NCBI GenBank assembly: GCA_920105625.2 | Contig: OV050031.1 | Span: forward strand, 134,126,014 to 134,190,013 | DNA from: Clusia tigrina | Lineage: Eukaryota > Arthropoda > Insecta > Diptera > Clusiidae | DNA: 64,000 nucleotides | Reading direction: 5' to 3' | Shown: in pieces, positions 34,761 through 45,288 of the stretch | Layout: each line of letters opens with the position of its first letter | Position numbering within the stretch: position 1 is the stretch's first letter | Position numbers and translations under genes: made by a program | The notes under the pieces: generated by a model | Database searches by the model: none | Told to the model about the DNA's origin: nothing | What the model saw: only the letters and a program-made list of their open reading frames with translations

Positions 34761-35271
34761 ATCTCACAAATGACCACCAAAGCTGTTTATGCATTTTCCA
34801 ATTCCCTTTCATATTTCGAGACCATTCTCAAGTGCAACGACACAATCCTCCCAAAGAGCAAAATCAGTACGATCAGTACAATGACATAAATCGGCTGAAG
34901 TGCAATGACATAAACAATCCAAAAAGCAAAGTCAGTACGATCAGTACAATGACATAAATTAACTGAAGTGCAATGACATAAACAACCCCTAAATGCAACG
35001 TCTGCAATTCTCAGTGCATTAGCACTTGTTCAGCTGCGGCTTTGCACTCTGCTTATTGGTGGTTATAGACGTTTACCTCTCTTTCTACCCTCCTACATAA
35101 TTTTGGAAAATACTTTTGTGCCTACAGCAGCGATAACAAATAATCGATGTTAAGTAAGTTAGTTAAGGTTTCGGCATAAGTAATTTAAAATTGTTAGTTT
35201 AGTTTTTAGGTAAACTCCGTAATAAAAGCAACGTTGAACCGAAGTTCTCTCCGCGTTTTATTAACGTAACT
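34685..35271 (+). repeat. 3' LTR of the provirus
   Basis: 587 bp, preceded by the polypurine tract AAGGGGGGAGG (34674-34684). It is followed by the CACG target copy at 35272-35275. Confidence 0.97.
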
Positions 35272-35275
35272 CACG

Positions 35276-35650
35276 TTCACTCATGGTCTTCGCCCATTTC
35301 TTGGTGAGACATGAAAGGAGTAACTCTCTCCCAAAAAGCATGCCTCACATTGATATGAGAGCAGCCATGGTAACGCTAGCAGCCATGGTGACCGCAGCCA
35401 CCCTTAGGAGAGAATTCACGGCGTAAACAGTCCTAAACCCTCAAATCTGTTAATTTAAACTTTGCCTTGTCTTAATCTCTTAGTTTCGTTTCATGACATT
35501 CATTTATTCCGGAAAAGTCATTAAAACGAAAACTGTTTTTCAACTTTCGTACTTATGACTTTGATTTCTTACACAAATAAATCAGTTGTCTTTGAACTTT
35601 CATTGACTTTCCGTAGCGAGTCTAATTTCAAAAGTTATTCGTGTTTAAGG
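35276..35650. repeat. possible LTR fragment, right of the provirus
   Basis: Partner of 28110-28231. It contains two imperfect copies of AGCAGCCATGGT (35361-35395) and an AATAAA (35576-35581). It joins the truncated end of the LOA-type element at about 35650. Confidence 0.3.
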
Positions 35651-35654
35651 GGCA

Positions 35655-35918
35655 GACAGCTTCTGCAGTATTCATGAGAGAATACTCCCAGCCTGAGAGC
35701 ATGCCTGCCGAACAGCCAATGACTGGTTATACAAGCCACGATCTTAGACATATTTTCTGTCGACAGGCCAAACAAGTCTCTAGATTTTTTCCTATCAAGT
35801 TTTGGCCACATTGCCCTAGTCGTTAAGCAAGTGCCTTCATCTCCCCAAGATCTATTGGCCTCACGCACGACGCTATCCTTCAACATTAGTTTACAGGTAG
35901 CAATTTGGTATTCCAACC
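35655..35918 (-). pseudogene. C-terminal zinc segment of the split LOA-type element
   Basis: It reads EYQIATCKLMLKDSVV, then SHWLFGRHALRLGVFSHEYC and RSC. This is the start of the CxxC...H...C tail. The second half, present at 55220-55360 in the relative, is missing here, so the 3' end is truncated. Confidence 0.7.
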
Positions 35919-36484
35919 TGTTGGGGTATAACTTTACCCGTATGGTGCTACACCGAGGGACTGAGTGCTTGAAAGCCGTCTGAGTCCGCTACATTGAATT
36001 TAACCGTGCGAGTTAAAACTCGCTGAAGTTCAGTTGTTAAATCATCTCTTTATTAAAATATCACCTGCTTATATACTATTTACAATTATTATTATTTCCT
36101 TATTAAGCCGATAGCCCTGGCAGCTAGTGCTTTTGTTTAATTTTAATTTTAATTGTCATTAGATTATTAATAAATAAATAAATTATTATTTTTTAATTGT
36201 CAATTGCTCTACGCTTTCGTTTGCATATTCCGCAATTATTCACCAATGCGGTTAATGACCGATCCACTTTACGAAAGTGCTGACCGTGCACCATGGTAAA
36301 AGTTCAAAGCAGTTAAATTGGCAAATGTGCGCACCTAAGATTATGCAATAGACTTTTACTTATTAATAACAATTTTATTAAACTATACCTGCGCCTTACA
36401 GCTATGCACGTCTTTTCTTATTATTACTGATAAAACCTTGGTGCTACTTAGGTTTGGTTGACAGTGTGAGTTTGACTCACAACA
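35919..36484 (-). mobile_element. solo LTR (566 bp) of a gypsy-type element
   Basis: It begins TGTTG and ends CAACA, with target duplication AACC at 35915-35918 and 36485-36488. Removing it restores the LOA-type reading. On the minus strand an AATAAA (near 36055) suggests the orientation. It is the product of recombination between two LTRs. Confidence 0.85.
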
Positions 36485-36488
36485 AACC

Positions 36489-36960
36489 TCACATCTGTCC
36501 GTACACAGAGGAAGGTTGGTACCCTGTCTGGCTAGCTCGTTAGACCTACAGTTCCCTTCAATATCCCTATGTGCTGAAACTCAGGCAGTCCTGGGCAACC
36601 TTTGCTTTCAGTGCCATCGAGTTCATTGATTTGATGGCCGCCTGGCTATCCGAGTAGATATTTATAATGGTCTTTGTTACGGCCTGTCTTCTTAAGTAGA
36701 CGGCTACCTCCTTTATGGCTAGGATCTCTGACGTTTAGTGGTCGGCGAGACGGAACAAAAGTTCCAGTCCCAGTTCTTTTGAGAAAACTCCAAAGCCAAA
36801 TCTATGGCATGGGTATTTACCACTCCCTTCTAGACGGAATATGTGTCTTAAAGTGCCTATCAAAGTTGAGATTATACATAGAGTGGTCAATGGGCAACTA
36901 CACAAGGTATGCACGATCGTTAAGTGGCCAGTCTGCCGATCATTCCATAACGCCCTGCAT
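36489..36960 (-). pseudogene. RNase H of the split LOA-type element
   Basis: The minus strand at 36600-36730 matches the element at 54710-54870: AIKEVAVYLRRQAVTK, then INIYSDSQAAIKS (the DS residues), then a Leu/Ala-rich end up to NELARQGTNLP near 36510-36545. Cut at 36489 by the solo LTR. Confidence 0.75.
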
Positions 36961-36969
36961 TTTAGCCTT

Positions 36970-38548
36970 AGTGCTGATGCTCGGCCACTTGTTTCCCTAC
37001 TAGATCTAATGAAGCTAGGTTGAATATTACTTCTAATGCTTTAGTTGGAGTGGTCCTTAAAGCACCAGAGATGCACAGAAAATCCGTTCTTTGGACCTTG
37101 CTCAGAAGCTTCAAATAGCTTTGTTTCTGAGTGTCTGGCCACCACACCAGTATTCCATATAACAATATAGGTCTGACCACCGAAATGTAGAGCCGGTGGC
37201 ATAATTCGTGGGAATAGCTACCACCTGATTCCGACCGCTTTTTTACACTTGTATGACCTTCCTAGCTAGTACTAATCCCAAATATTTGACTGTCTCCTTC
37301 ATCGGAATTTCCACACCTTTGTATATTAGCGGGGAGACCAGAAGCGATCTATTTTTCTCAGAAAAGAGGATTAATTCCATTTTATCGCAGTTTATTCATA
37401 GTCCCTTTCTTCTCGTCCAACAAGAAAGCGTGGCCATGTTAGAGCGCAAAGTGTTTGGATATTTTCTTCTAGTCACAATTGCCAAATCGTCAGCATAGGC
37501 TATGCCGTGGAGTAATTGATTTACCGCTAAATTCCAGAGTAGGGGGAGAAAACTCCAACCTGAGGAGTGCCTTTGCAGACCTGTCTGCTTAAAGTGCAGG
37601 CTCCTAACCTAGCAGATATGTTTCTTCTGAAGAGTGTAGTATCAATCAGTGCAATCACATGAGGATCAATGCTCAGAGCTTCTAATGTTGCCGTAATAGC
37701 AGTTATATTATTAAAGCCGCCCTGTATATCAATGAAGGCCGCCAGTGGAAAATCCTTCTGCTGGATGGATTTTTCCACAATATTAATGAGTAAGTGTAAC
37801 CCCGTCTCAATAGATTAGATGCTGTGCCAAGGTGTAACTTCCCGTAAGTATGCGTTCATCAGCCTCTTCAATGTTTTTAGCAGGAAAGGCGTGAGACTAA
37901 TTGGTTTGAAGTCTTTAGGACTGCCATGTGAGGCCTTCCCGCTTTGAGTATGAAGGAAACCTTCGTTTCTCTCCATCTTAGCGGAATGTAGCCCAGGTTA
38001 AGACAACTTCTAATTGCAGCTACAATCCAGAGGGTACTTATATTCCGTGATTGCCGTAAGTCTGTTGGATAGATTCCATCTGAACCCGGAGATTTGTAAG
38101 GGACAAAGGCGTTAAAAGTCCACTCAACTTTCTCAACTTTAACTATCGCATTTCCTATCTCTGACTGCCTGCCCATTGGTGTCGAGTTATTACCCTCGTG
38201 CTACTGCTTCGAAAATTCATATCTAAGAGAATATCCAAAAATTCTCGCTCGATGTGCACCACACATACCCCGGACCTTTTAGGTAACCCATTTTGTATAG
38301 GGTCATCGCTAGGATTCTCCTTAGTATGACTGTTTCCGATGTTTCTTCCACTTTCCTGGAATAATTTTGCCAGGACTCTCTTTGCGCAGTTCTAATTGCT
38401 CTTTATTTATTTTTGTCTTCTTTTTTTCAGTCTTATATGGTTTCCAATCCGAGGGCAGACCCCAGCTTGTAACGACTCGTTTTCGCCGGTGTAAGCTCGC
38501 CGGATTTCCAGGAGTCGTTTACAGAAAATCTCCAAAGTATTCAAAGCT
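36970..38548 (-). pseudogene. RT of the split LOA-type element
   Basis: From 38500 down: linker with ESWQNYSRKVEETSETV, fingers with VPYKSPGSDGIYPTDL and IPLRWRETKVSFILKAGRP (37877-38176), palm motif A AAFIDIQGGFNN (37690-37750), motif C AYADDLAIVT near 37480-37505, thumb VKYLGLVL near 37270, and YGILVWWPDTQKQS (37090-37170). The motif order is intact but the frame is broken several times. Confidence 0.8.
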
Positions 38549-40065
38549 TGTTTACGTTGATTTAATTATTTTATTTATTTATTAATTTTAAAAAAAGTCT
38601 AACTACTTGATACAATTATTTTTACTAAACTTAAATACGGACACAGTTGAACTCTATGTCCCCCTAGCTTCTGTAGCGTTTGTCAGTGTGGGTTTCTAGC
38701 AGAGAATCGATTATAAACCATAATCTCCTCTAGATTCCCCTAGCTTCTGTTGCGTTTGTCAGTGTGGGTTTCTAGCAGAGAATCGATTATAAACCATAAT
38801 CTCCTCTAGATTCCTCTAGCTTCTGTAGCGTTTGTCAGTGTGGGTTTCTAGCAGAGAATCGATTATAAACCATAATCTCCTCTAGATTCCCCTAGCTTCT
38901 GTCGCGTTTGTCAGTGGGGGTCTCTAGCAGAGAATCGATTATAAACCATAATCTCCTCTAGATTCCCCTAGCTTCTGTAGCGTTTGTCAGTTGGTTTAAC
39001 TCTGTTTAGTACGATGCGTCTGGTCTGCCTGATGCTGAAAGAAAGAACCGTCTTGTCTGCCTGATGCCGAAATAAAGAAAGAGCGTCTCGTCTGCCTGAT
39101 GCCGAATGAAAGAAAGAGGCTGGGTTGCCAGTTGCTCCTGCTTTTATGCTCCAGGTTTAGTGTAGATCATCGAATAGTTGTTGTTGCTACGGTTTCCCGC
39201 ATTGTTCTTCTCGTTTGAAGTTGACCTTGGGCCACCTTCAGCACATTGTTGTTGTTTTCTCGCTATTGTTCTTGTAAGTTTTTGCCCTTGGGCCACCTTC
39301 AATATTGTGTTGTTGTCGTGATGATTTACCTTGTTGTTGTTCCTTGTGTTGTTTGTTGTTGTTGCTATTTGTCCTTCGGCCACCTTCAGCACTTTGTTGA
39401 TATTTTATATCGATGGCATAAAATATTTAAAAATATTAAATATTGGATATTTAATTTTGCTTCTCCTCTTTATGCTCTGTCCGGCCTGTTGGTGTGCTTA
39501 GCGATCGGGCTGTCGTGTTCCACTTTGTGCTTGGCCGAACTAATGCAGTCGGCAACTTCTGTCCCGATCTCTTGTAAATTTCTAACATTGCGTTAGGCAC
39601 TGTTGTTGTAAATTCATATCAGTGCGTTGGGCACTATGGTTGTACAATCATATTATTTTAACTGTGGTCAGCCGGTTGCACAATTGTTGGTGTAGAATTC
39701 TCCTGTGTTATCTTGCGTTGTGGACTTCGTTGTATGTTTTTCGTCGTTTTACTGTCTGACTTAATTGTGGCTGTGTCTTCTGCCCTCCCAACGCTGAGTA
39801 TAACACTTGTTGTTGGTAGCATTACTATGGTGGGAGGCGTCTTAGCCTCACTTGTATGATGGCTGCTGCACTAAATATGATGGCGGTTGTGTGTGTGGTT
39901 TTAGCAATGAAAGTGGGAGGTGCCAAAGTCTTAGGACTATTAACGTATATATTTTAGGGTTGGTTGTTTAAGCACTTGGCCCCTATTTTAAATATACACG
40001 TTTGGGGCGTTATGGCAAAACTAAATATGTAGGGGCAAATTTACGCCTAAAATTTGCTCCTCACA
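38549..40065 (-). repeat. 3' LTR of the nested gypsy element
   Basis: About 1517 bp. The last 465 bp (39601-40065) match 42109-42585 apart from a 12-bp insertion and scattered changes. It contains the 76-bp tandem array (38660-38990) and three ~33-bp repeats of GTCTGCCTGATGC (39022-39105). Confidence 0.8.
38660..38990. repeat. 76-bp tandem array, about 4.3 copies
   Basis: The unit begins CCCTAGCTTCTGT-GCGTTTG. The marker TAGCTTCTG recurs at 38665, 38741, 38817, 38893 and 38969, exactly 76 bp apart. It lies within an LTR. Confidence 0.97.
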
Positions 40066-40237
40066 TGTCCTCCCTAGTTTGCGGCCGATGGAAAATGGTC
40101 ACCTTACCCTGCCAGAGGGTGATGATTTTGCGTGATCCTCGCTGGTATCGGATTCCCTTCCGTTGTGTACACTGTTCTCGTCAGATGCGTTTGTTAATTC
40201 CCGTATGCTGCGCTGCCACCTGACGCGCAGAATGGTT

Positions 40238-40898
40238 TCATCTCGCTAATATGAACTCAGGCAATAGGTCATCCCACTTTTGTTGCTGTTTACCGGCGTA
40301 TTGGGCGATCATGGTCTTGACTGTGCGGTTGGCGCGTTCGGCAGCATTTTCCTGTGGTGTGTAGGGTGCGGTAAACTGGTGCTTGATACCGTAGTCTTCG
40401 ACAAAGCGCTGAAAGGACTTGCTTGTAAACTGTGAACCATTGTCCGTCACTAAGACCTTAGGAACTCCGAAACGGGCTAAGATGCGCTCCCGAAAGGCCA
40501 GTTGTAGAGTCTCGGTGGTGGCCTTCCGAAGAGGCGCCATCTCTGTCCATTTTGAGAACTTATCATGGAAAACTAGTACCATTGTGTTTCCATGCTTTGA
40601 GCGGGGTAGAGGCCCAACAAAATCCGCGCACAATATTGCCTACGGCTCCAGGGGTATTTGCGTCAGCATTTCTCCAACAGGTTGTTGTTGGCTGGGCTTG
40701 TACTTCTGGCATAGTGTGCACTGACGAACGTAGCGGCTGGTGTCCCGGAACAGTCCTGGCCAGTAGTACCTATTTGCAACTCGGGCTATCGTTTTCCGGA
40801 TGCCTAGGTGTCCTGCGGTTGGCGCGTCGTGGTTCTCTTGCAAAATGCGTACCCTCAGAGGCCTAGGTACGCACAGCTTCCATAGTGTACAGTCCTCA
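40238..40898 (-). pseudogene. integrase of the nested gypsy element
   Basis: The zinc region reads NHDAPTAGHLGIRKTIARV and CTLCQKYK (40700-40860). The core has CADFVGPLPRSKHGNTMVLV (Asp), VLVTDNGSQFTSKSFQRF (Asp) and APYTPQENAAERANRTVK (Glu), with the D,D35E order complete. The frame breaks near 40640 and the C-terminus ends at 40238. Confidence 0.88.
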
Positions 40899-41300
40899 TC
40901 ACCCGTGCGATTTGGTATACAGCTGCCCGTATTCCAGTGTGTAGTCGGAGAATTTAGCCGGGTTGGCAAGTATTTCTCCTTTTCGCTTGAGCCACCACTT
41001 GCAATTTTGCTCTGCTTGGTCCTGCACAGTGACAGTGCATGCAGCCTCGACCGGTTGTCTTGATAGTGCGTCCGCCAGTACATTTAGTTTTCCTTTGCGG
41101 TATTGTACCTCGAATGAATGCTGCTGAAGTTCTAGCGCCCACCGTGCTATGCGTCCTGAAGGGCTCTCGATGGAATTTAGCCACTTCAGCGATAGGTGGT
41201 CGGTGATCACGGTAAAGTGGTAGCCCTCCAGATATGGCCGCATTTTCCGGATGCCCCATATTATGGCTAGACACTCCTCAGTTGGGGAGTAGTTTAGCTC
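40899..41300 (-). pseudogene. RNase H of the nested gypsy element
   Basis: It reads GYHFTVITDHLSLKWLNSI (Asp), then IARWALELQQHSFEVQYRKG and NVLADALSRQP. The first RNase H Asp falls in the stretch above 41300, in another frame. Confidence 0.8.
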
Positions 41301-41428
41301 AGCTCCATTCAGGTGTCTACTAGCGTACGCTATTACTCGTTCCGCCCCTCTATCTCCTGCGTAAGCACTGCTCCCAACCCGTAGTCACTGGCGTCGGTCT
41401 GGAGCGTGAACTTCTGACTAAAGTCTGG

Positions 41429-42090
41429 TCAGGCGAGGATCGGAGCTTCCATCCATCGTTGTTTCAGTAATTCAAAAGCCTCCTGTTGTTCGGTACCCCA
41501 TCGGAAATGTTTTCCTTTCTTTAGCAGTGCCGTTAAAGGGTGTACTGCTTTTGCAAAGTCGGGTACAAAACGGTGGTTCCTAGATGCGATGCCCAAGCAG
41601 CGGCGTAGCTGTCGTATGTTCTCTGGTGGTTGCAGTTCCCGTATGGCAGCGATTTTATATGGGTCAGTATGTACTCCTTTGTCGCTGACCACGTGTCCCA
41701 GATATTTTAACTCCTTTCGAAAGAATGCACACTTCTCCAGATTTAGTTTTAAATTTGCCTCCCTCAACCGTCGGAACACCTCTTGCCGGTTTCTCATGTG
41801 TTCTTCTAGCTCTCTCCCTGTGACAATAATGTCATTAAGGTAGGCAAACGCGTGTGGCTCCATGTCGTGGCCAATAACTTGGTCCAGTGCTCTTTGAAAG
41901 GTTGCTGGTGCGGAGTGTAGCCCGAAAGGCATAACACGCCACTGGAAGAGGCCTCTGCCGGGTACCGTGAATGCGGTATACTGCTTGCTGTGCTCCTCCA
42001 TTGGTATCTGCCAATACCCGTTCTTCAGATCGAGACTACTGATGTATTTATCCTCACGCAGTCGGTCTAAGATGTGTTGGATTCGCGGCA
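41429..42090 (-). pseudogene. RT of the nested gypsy element
   Basis: A 190-codon open frame reading MPFGLHSAPATFQRALDQ (motif B), then HAFAYLNDIIVTGRELEEH (motif C) and LKYLGHVVSDKGV. At motif C (41831-41842) the first Asp of YxDD is Asn, so the polymerase would be inactive even where the frame is open. Motif A lies in the short remnant above 42001. The N-terminal RT is deleted. Confidence 0.85.
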
Positions 42091-42108
42091 GTGGGTATGC
42101 GTCGGGTA

Positions 42109-42585
42109 TGTTGTTGTAAATTCATATCAGTGCGTTGGGCACTATGGTTGTACATTCATATTATTTTAACTGTGGTCAGCCGGTTGCACAATTGTTGGTG
42201 TAGAATTCTCCTGTGTTATCTTGCGTTGTTGACTTCGTTGTATGTTTTTCGTCGCTTATCACAGGGTTCCACTGTCTGACTTAATTGTGGCTGTGTCTTC
42301 TGCCCTCCCAACGCTGAGTATAACACTTGTTGTTGGTAGCATTACTATGGTGGGAGGTGTCTTAGCCTCACTTGTAAGATGGCTGCTGCACTAAATATGA
42401 TGGCGGTTGTGTGTGGGGTTTTAGCAATGAAAGTGGGAGGTGCCAAAGTCTTAGGACTATTAAAGTATATATTTTAGGGTTGGTTGTTTAAGCACTTGGC
42501 CCCTATTTTAAATATACACGTTTGGGGCGTTATGGCAAAACTAAATATGTAGGGGCAAATTTACGCCTAAAATTTGCTCCTCACA
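42109..42585 (-). repeat. truncated 5' LTR of the nested gypsy element
   Basis: 477 bp, joined at 42108 to RT sequence. Its outer end CTCACA is intact and followed by AGCT. Confidence 0.85.
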
Positions 42586-42589
42586 AGCT

Positions 42590-43475
42590 TTTATCCCTCC
42601 GTAGTAGGCCTAGATCCGTCGACCAGCAAGGTTGTTTATTCTTGCCTCTCCGTGTCACAACCGGGTACCCGGCTGCCAGTGAACTGTTCAAGGCCCTGGT
42701 AACCTGGTCTATCAACCCGTCTAACTCTACAGGGTCTGTGGGGTGTTCCTTGACAGTGAGACCCTGAGATTTTTCCTATATTTTCCCCAGTCCCTCCTTC
42801 GTATTCTATATATCGATTATACATTGTTCGCGAATTGATCAAAAGTCAGGTTGATATTTAAAACTTCCTTTGTTATAAATGTCGGGTCTGAACCGAAATT
42901 TAAGACACTAAGCTTATTTTCTATTATAAAGTTTAAGATTGACTCACCTCTTGCATTTGTGTTGGTGCTTCTCCACAGTATGTTGTGGACATTTTATCGC
43001 TGGAGACAACCAAGTTCCTGTTGGCTGCAGCTGCCTGCGTTACCTGTGCCCGAACCTTCTCCGGTGGAACAATCTTGTCATGATCCATGTAGGCAGAGGC
43101 TACCCAGTTGCTGCTATTTTGCAGTTCAATGCTTGCCCCCATCGTAGCGTCACTGCTTAACTGAGGGAGCAAGATGCTAATAGTATCATTTGCTAGTATA
43201 CAAGCATGAGGCTTACCTGTGCTCTGAGCGGCTATCATCTTAAAACTTCTCATCTTTAGACCGTAGATTTTCTTGCCGCCTATCCTCGGCTCTTGAATGA
43301 GGACCACGTCGAATCCACCGGAACCCAAGCGGACCATGAAATTCGCGGAGGCGAGTTTAGAATGATTGAGGTTGATTTGCAGCAGTTTCATAGAAATCCT
43401 TCCTCCTAACCTCCACCGTCGTCGCGTGAGCGTCCTCCTCTCTTTCGGTATAGTCAATGAGGTCGTCTTCCTCAA
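42590..43475 (-). pseudogene. endonuclease of the split LOA-type element
   Basis: It reads MKLLQINLNHSKLASANFMV and VVLIQEPRIGGKKIYGL (catalytic Glu of QEP), then NSSNWVASAYMDHDK (43060-43110). The later GSDPTF-like and STDLGLLRR patterns lie at 42590-42900. The last pattern is cut by the gypsy insertion and continues at 38545. The first open stretch covers 42933-43475. Confidence 0.75.
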
Positions 43476-43479
43476 AGAG

Positions 43480-44335
43480 CTGCCCGACCCGAGTCAGTTG
43501 CTCTGAGTTGGTTGATTGCCCAGCGGCAATCCTTCTCCGTCGCTGCGGTAGATCCGAATGGTTGCGTCAACGAACCCGAATCTGACTTGCCAGGGGGCTC
43601 GGCGTTGAGGATCAACAACACCTGTCTTCGACCCTCTACTGGCTCCTCTTATTTTCCCACCCTCCAGTTATGAGTTGGCCGGTCCCCTGTTCCAAGATTT
43701 AAAGACCTCTTCTATCTTTGCTGGTACAGCTGGCTTAGTAGGGATCCAGAGCCGAGCTCAGGGTCTGCTAGGAACTTCTTCCTGATGACGCCTTCTAGGC
43801 TAGCTCTCGTGCAAATCTCGCCAACCTTGCTTACCACCTGTCATCGCAACCTGAAAGCAGTCAGCAATGTGACAGATATCCACCTCTACTTTTCCTTTGT
43901 TAACACCCCTTCCTCTCCTTCAGGTCTATGACGACTAGGATCTTGACCCCTCCTTTGACAATTTCACTGTAGGACGGGTATTTCTGGCCGACCATTTTTT
44001 GCCTTTCGGCGACCCCACGTGTTTCTTCTCCCGATCGCTGTCTCTTTGGGCAGTACCCGCTGGGTTACCCAAGCCGGATAGCACCCCTCTTCCTCACTCT
44101 TCCTATTTGCCCTGCTCCTCAGTGAACTGGTCCGCGGGCAGAGTCTCGTGTTTGGCCATGAACCTCATGGCCCCCTTCCTATCATAGTAGGCCTGCTTAG
44201 AAGGATGAAGATGTTTTGCCGGTCCCTCCTGGCCTAATCCAGCAACCTTCTTTGGGGTGCTGGACCCCCCTAAAGCCTGCTGTCATTTCATCCCAGGAGC
44301 AACCCCTAGCCCATTCACCTCATTCTGCGAGATAA
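43480..44335 (-). pseudogene. ORF1 of the split LOA-type element
   Basis: Scattered minus-strand readings such as YDRKGAMRFMAKHETLPADQ (about 44120-44180) and EVDICHIADCFQVAMTGGKQ. The region is GC-rich, ends near 44335 at an AT-rich border, and lies directly upstream of the endonuclease start. Too many breaks to define the domains. Confidence 0.45.
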
Positions 44336-44339
44336 AAGC

Positions 44340-45288
44340 AGAATTCACAAGAAATTACAAAAATTATATTTCATTTGTAGCGTGGACTATCGTCGAGAAT
44401 TTTGTCACTATATTTATTGAAAAGATAAATTAATGACAGCGCAGACATGGAATAAGAATTGGACGTGTATAGTGAAGAAGAATTCTTTGCAGCATTTCGT
44501 TAAGCTTTGGAAACAAGTTAAAGGGAAAATAAGCTACCAATTAATTTCCGAAGCAAAAAAACAATAAAATAGGATAAAAATTATTGTAATACGCTGACAA
44601 CTAATTTTCATTAAAATTTGTATGAATTTCCAACATTTAAACAAAAATACTTGATATTAAATAATCATACATTATAATAAATAAAATGGAAGAAAATAAT
44701 AAATAATTGATACATTTTTAAGTAGTTTTATGGAAAAGGAATAAGAGGAATTACGTTTGATTTGAGCTAACAAGCCTTTTTGCCAGCTGGTGCGAAATTA
44801 TAAACGAAACAACTGCAATGACTCCAGTTTTCAAAAGAAGTGAACAGTTTATTTTCTTTCTTATTGATATGCATATGCTTTGTGTATATGTATGTACAAA
44901 TGTATGTAAAGCGTTTACGTAAGTGCTGAGTATGTAGTTGGTACTTCTATTAATATACAAGCTGATATTTGTTACAGTTATCGGTTCATCTAATGCGACA
45001 AAAAATACATTTGTATATTTATACATTTATACAATAACAAACATTTTTATATGAAAATAGCTTTATTGTTTTTCAAAATATTCTCCTTGATGATCAATAG
45101 AAAAGAAAAGGCTTTCGCTGATTTAGCTTGTTGCAAAATATTCGGAGAATTCTGATCGGTTGGGCAACCGATGGGCTGCAACAATGCAGCCATTGTCTTA
45201 CTTAACTGTGTTTTCGTTAAAATAATAACTACATGTGAATTTCCAGTTGTTTTGAATATATTATATATACTTATATATTCATTAAATA
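44340..45288. other. AT-rich stretch without genes
   Basis: Short open frames only, with no family motif. Confidence 0.55.

Larger units (their letters stand above)
28232..35271 (+). mobile_element. errantivirus-type (17.6/297-like) provirus with two LTRs, gag, pol and env
   Basis: A 7040-bp insect endogenous retrovirus-type gypsy element. Two 587-bp LTRs start AGTTAC and end GTAACT. The 4-bp target duplication CACG lies at 28228-28231 and 35272-35275. The order is LTR, primer-binding site, gag, protease, RT, RNase H, integrase, env, polypurine tract, LTR. All main genes carry breaks: a nonsense codon in gag, several in pol, and a frame change in env. The copy is therefore structurally whole but not coding-competent. 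LTR divergence is low, so insertion was recent relative to its neighbours. Confidence 0.95.
38549..42585 (-). mobile_element. gypsy LTR retrotransposon nested in the LOA-type element, gag-deleted
   Basis: Target duplication AGCT at 38545-38548 and 42586-42589. On the minus strand a truncated 5' LTR (42109-42585), pol (40066-42108) and a full 3' LTR (38549-40065, TG..CA ends) are present. A polypurine run (AGGGAGGACA) adjoins the 3' LTR. A deletion joins mid-LTR directly to the RT, removing the LTR end, primer site, gag and protease. Confidence 0.9.
35655..44335 (-). mobile_element. LOA-type non-LTR element, split by a gypsy insertion and a solo LTR
   Basis: On the minus strand: ORF1 (43480-44330), endonuclease (42590-43475), interruption by gypsy (38549-42585), linker and RT (36970-38548), RNase H (36489-36960), interruption by a solo LTR (35919-36484), and C-terminal zinc segment (35655-35914). 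Both interruptions have 4-bp target duplications, and the element's reading resumes across each. Stops and shifts are common; dead copy. A close relative is at 54692-55505. Confidence 0.85.

Noticed and set aside
38660..38990. CRISPR-like array
   Set aside because: Repeats are contiguous 76-bp units without spacers, inside a eukaryotic LTR.
40419..41063. Plus-strand frames opposite the nested gypsy pol
   Set aside because: Antisense shadows of integrase and RNase H.
44751..45026. Minus-strand 91-codon frame
   Set aside because: AT-rich, no motif, no neighbours; chance frame.
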